NCBI GenBank assembly: GCA_013214975.1
Contig: JABSPR010000010.1
Span: 1-9,371 of the forward strand
DNA: 9,371 nucleotides
From: Flavobacteriales bacterium
GTDB lineage: Bacteria > Bacteroidota > Bacteroidia > DT-38
Reading direction: 5' to 3'
The notes beneath the pieces were generated by a model. The model made no database searches and had not been told where the DNA came from. It saw only the letters and a program-made list of their open reading frames with translations. The translations under genes were made by a program, and so were the position numbers. Each line of letters begins with the position of its first letter. The first letter of the stretch is position 1. Of this stretch, positions 7,043-9,371 are shown piece after piece.

Positions 7043-8391
7043 TGTTAAATCCGAATGGTGGGGGAATTGCTTTATTTACCACGGTTAGGTTGGTGTTTTC
7101 TTCTCCCAATTTTGTGCTTAATAAATTTTATATCAATCATGTGTTCGAGAAATCAGAAGGGCGACATCACAGATTGGGGGATCTTTTTAGACTAACTAAG
7201 AATGATATGAATCCAGGGGTTAATCATCGGAATTTTACCCTTATTGGAGACCCTGCAGTTTCACTGCCTTATCCTGTTTATGAAATAGAAACGACAAAAA
7301 TTGGAGATAGTTGGCTTGATAACAGAGGCTTATTGCATGGTGTAGACTCTTTTGGGATGGTTACAGATACAATTCTTGGTAGGAGCAAAGTAGAGGTCCT
7401 AGGTGCTATAACCGATGAATATGGTAATGAGGTAAGCGATTATACAGGAATAGTATATGTTACACTTTACGATAAAGTAAATATTATTTCAACCCTGGGG
7501 AATGATAATCAAAGTATTCCAGTACATATAGAAGTGCGTAATGATATCCTTTTTCAAGGCAAAGCAAGTGTTAGTGAGGGTGGTTTTAAATTCACTTTTG
7601 TTGTGCCGCAAAGTGTAGGTCGGGAATTCGGTAGGGGAAAGTTTAGCTATTATTCGAGCGATGGGCGATTCGATGGGGCTGGGTTTTTAAATAATTTTAT
7701 TATAGGAGGAGTTGATACTTCCGTTGCAATAGATAATGAAGGACCTGAATTGAATGTTTATGTGAATGATCAAAGTTTTAGGTCCGGTGATTTAGTTTCT
7801 GCAAGCCCACAAATATTTACCGAATTATATGATTTCAGTGGCATTAATGTAGGGAATGGAATTGGGCATGAGATTACTGCAATATTGGATGGTGATGTAT
7901 CAAATCCAATACTTTTGAGCTCTGCTTATGAGCCGAACTTGGATTCATATCAAGATGGAATAGTGGCCTATCAGCTACCTGAATTAGAAGATGGTACTCA
8001 TAGTGTAGTTATAAAGGCATGGGATATTCATGATAATTCAAATTCAAAAGAAATAGAATTCGTTGTAGCTCGGAATTTAGATTTTGAAATTAAGCGCGTC
8101 CTGAATTATCCAAATCCGTTTACTACTTCAACGAAGTTTTTCTTTGAACATAACCGTCCAAAATCTATTTTAGACGTAGAGATTCAAATATTTACTGTTG
8201 CTGGGAATTTAATCCATACCATAATAAGCACGGTAAATACTAGAGGAATAGGGGTTTCTGGAATAGAGTGGGACGGATTAAATGCATTTGGTGAAAAAAT
8301 CGGTAGGGGTGTATACGTTTATCACATTAAAGTACGTTCAGAGGAAGGTTCAGTTGCAGAACAATATGAAAAATTAGTGGTATTAAATTAA
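7039..8391 (+). CDS. porU: PorU C-terminal fragment: rest of peptidase, Ig-like region and T9SS C-terminal domain
   Basis: The GTG at 7039 is only the first possible start in this frame. Homology begins earlier: the frame is open from 6964 and reads IFVTATCEFSRWDDPSRVSAGEYVML, including the catalytic Cys (codon 6988-6990). It continues with NPNGGGIALFTTVRLVFSSPNF and FTLIGDPAVSLPYP, which ends the C25 peptidase near residue 905 of the joined protein. A beta-rich region follows, then a terminal domain from about 1189 with VLNYPNPF, FTVAGNLIHTI, WDGLNAFGEKIGRGVYVYHI and a last LVVLN, the pattern of type-A T9SS C-terminal domains. PorU is known to carry such a domain although it is itself the sortase. 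The stop TAA at 8389-8391 precedes porV by 45 bp. A separate protein starting at 7039 would lack the signal peptide and the catalytic residues. Confidence 0.85.
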   Translation: MMLNPNGGGIALFTTVRLVFSSPNFVLNKFYINHVFEKSEGRHHRLGDLFRLTKNDMNPGVNHRNFTLIGDPAVSLPYPVYEIETTKIGDSWLDNRGLLHGVDSFGMVTDTILGRSKVEVLGAITDEYGNEVSDYTGIVYVTLYDKVNIISTLGNDNQSIPVHIEVRNDILFQGKASVSEGGFKFTFVVPQSVGREFGRGKFSYYSSDGRFDGAGFLNNFIIGGVDTSVAIDNEGPELNVYVNDQSFRSGDLVSASPQIFTELYDFSGINVGNGIGHEITAILDGDVSNPILLSSAYEPNLDSYQDGIVAYQLPELEDGTHSVVIKAWDIHDNSNSKEIEFVVARNLDFEIKRVLNYPNPFTTSTKFFFEHNRPKSILDVEIQIFTVAGNLIHTIISTVNTRGIGVSGIEWDGLNAFGEKIGRGVYVYHIKVRSEEGSVAEQYEKLVVLN

Positions 8392-8415
8392 TGTAGTATT
8401 AAAAAATATTCAGCT

Positions 8416-8423
8416 TATATTTG
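8416..8423 (+). promoter_or_regulatory. Candidate -7 promoter element for porV
   Basis: TATATTTG is a perfect match to the Bacteroidota TAnnTTTG element, in the 45-bp gap between porU and porV. Transcripts would start about 7-10 nt before the porV ATG, so the leader would be very short. No clear -33 TTTG is seen at the usual distance. Short inverted arms CAGCT/AGCTG (8411-8415, 8425-8429) flank it. It would let porV be expressed even if porU transcription or translation is disturbed. Confidence 0.45.
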
Positions 8424-8436
8424 TAGCTGCACAATT

Positions 8437-9371
8437 ATGAAAAAAAATTTTTACTATAAGGTAATCGTAGTGGCATTCAGTTTGTCACTAGGTTGGGGAG
8501 CTCTTTCAGCTCAGACTTCAATTAGTACCGGCGAACTGGCAGGGCAATTAGACTTAAATGTAATTACGCCTTCGGTACCGTTATTATTAATATCTCCAGA
8601 TTCAAGGGGGTCTGCTTTAGGTGACGCAGGTGTTGCTTCATCTCCCGATGTAAATTCGTTACATTGGAATGCAGCAAAAATGGCATATTTAGAAGAAGAT
8701 ATGGGTTTTTCGCTTTCTTATACCCCTTGGTTAAGAGAGTTAGTTGATGATATTTATTTAGCTTATTTAAGTGGCTTTAAGAAGATCGATAATAATTCAG
8801 CTGTTGGTGTTTCACTTCGTTATTTTTCTCTAGGATCAATTGATTTTACAGATAACTATGGGAATTTTTTAAATACTGCTAATCCAAACGAATTCGTTGT
8901 AGAAGGGGGATATGCAAGAAAAATGGGAAACAGATTTTCGCTTGGGTTAACGGGTAAGTTTATTTATTCGAATTTAACGCAAGGACTAGGAAGTGCAGGT
9001 TCTTCTGCAGGGCTTACCGGTGCTGCTGATGTTTCATTTTACTATTTGAATGAGGATATTAAAATTGCCACGAAAGAATTTGTTTATGCCTTTGGAACCA
9101 ATATGTCGAATATTGGAGGTAAGATAGCTTACACCGAATCAGGGGAAAGAGGTTTCTTGCCAATCAATTTAAGAATAGGCCAGTCTTTAAAAACCGAATT
9201 GGATGAATACAATACATTAGAATTATTGTTAGACTTTAACAAACTGATGGTGCCAACACCGCCACTTGCAATTTCTGATTCAACAATAATTGGAAGATCA
9301 AACAATGTTGGAGTTGCGCAAGGAATGATTCAATCGTTCTATGATGCACCAGGTGGTTTCAAAGAAGAGAT
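8437..9371 (+). CDS. porV: PorV (LptO), T9SS outer-membrane shuttle protein; 3' end outside window
   Basis: An open frame runs from ATG 8437 to the window end without a stop: 311 codons, about four fifths of a usual PorV of near 390 residues. PorV is a FadL-like outer-membrane beta-barrel that takes folded cargo from the SprA/Sov translocon by its C-terminal domain and delivers it to the PorU sortase. The signal peptide is about residues 1-25 (cut after GALSA, before QTS). The family signature follows: ITPSVPLLLISPDSRGSALG and DAGVASSPDVNSLHWNAAK (43-81). Further barrel-like segments are SYTPWLRELVDDIYLAYLSG, LRYFSLGSIDFTD and INLRIGQSLKTELDEYN. porU followed by porV is a conserved order in Bacteroidota. 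It has its own -7 match upstream and no Shine-Dalgarno. Confidence 0.95.
   Translation, partial: MKKNFYYKVIVVAFSLSLGWGALSAQTSISTGELAGQLDLNVITPSVPLLLISPDSRGSALGDAGVASSPDVNSLHWNAAKMAYLEEDMGFSLSYTPWLRELVDDIYLAYLSGFKKIDNNSAVGVSLRYFSLGSIDFTDNYGNFLNTANPNEFVVEGGYARKMGNRFSLGLTGKFIYSNLTQGLGSAGSSAGLTGAADVSFYYLNEDIKIATKEFVYAFGTNMSNIGGKIAYTESGERGFLPINLRIGQSLKTELDEYNTLELLLDFNKLMVPTPPLAISDSTIIGRSNNVGVAQGMIQSFYDAPGGFKEE

Larger units (their letters stand above)
4538..8391 (+). pseudogene. porU: porU, T9SS C25-family sortase gene, interrupted by a single-base frameshift
   Basis: Taken together, the two reading frames 4538-7042 and 7039-8391 make one PorU. Restoring one base near 6971-6975 (for example TTT to TTTT at 6973-6975, giving NLPYFVTATCEFSRWDD) joins them into a 1284-residue protein, in the normal range for Flavobacterium-type PorU. 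PorU is the cell-surface gingipain-like (C25) cysteine protease of the type IX system: it removes the C-terminal sorting domain of cargo and attaches the mature protein to the surface, working with PorV. The break falls between the catalytic His (codon 6887-6889, His784) and the catalytic Cys (codon 6988-6990, Cys818 in the joined protein), so as written no active enzyme is made. No other damage is seen on either side, which favours a sequencing or assembly error over an old pseudogene. Confidence 0.85.

Overview
The window looks like Bacteroidota chromosome, most likely of the Flavobacteriales/Cytophagales type. The evidence is gldJ, a PorP/SprF-family gene, porU and porV, which are hallmark components of the type IX secretion system (T9SS) and gliding machinery found only in that phylum. 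AT-rich codon use, no Shine-Dalgarno sequences ahead of the genes, and two good matches to the Bacteroidota -7 element (TAnnTTTG) agree with this. No transposase, integrase, phage gene, CRISPR array or RNA gene is visible.

Layout. Bases 1-423 (+) are the 3' end of a short-chain-type acyl-CoA dehydrogenase. It converges on murF (415-1713, -) and the two overlap by 9 bp. Upstream of murF on the minus strand lie gldJ (1768-3282) and a PorP/SprF-family outer-membrane protein (3350-4315). A strong terminator-like hairpin (1717-1751) separates gldJ from murF and abuts the murF start. A 222-bp divergent intergenic region (4316-4537) carries a minus-strand -7 match, a 10-bp palindrome and three ATCGA motifs spaced exactly 20 bp apart. 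On the plus strand, porU (4538-8391) is broken by a one-base frameshift between its catalytic His and Cys. It is followed after 45 bp by porV (8437 to the window end, truncated), which has its own perfect -7 element.

How the genes work together. GldJ is a periplasmic lipoprotein needed for T9SS assembly and stability and for gliding. PorP/SprF-family proteins are outer-membrane partners of the machinery or of particular cargo. PorV is the outer-membrane shuttle that collects cargo by its C-terminal domain (CTD) from the translocon. PorU is the cell-surface cysteine sortase that cleaves the CTD and attaches cargo to the surface. MurF (peptidoglycan precursor synthesis) and the dehydrogenase are housekeeping genes.

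I do not see a wholly new system. The items most worth checking are the porU frameshift, which separates the catalytic dyad; the hairpin and non-ATG start at murF; the PorP/SprF gene lying between gldJ and porU; and the spaced motifs in the divergent promoter region.
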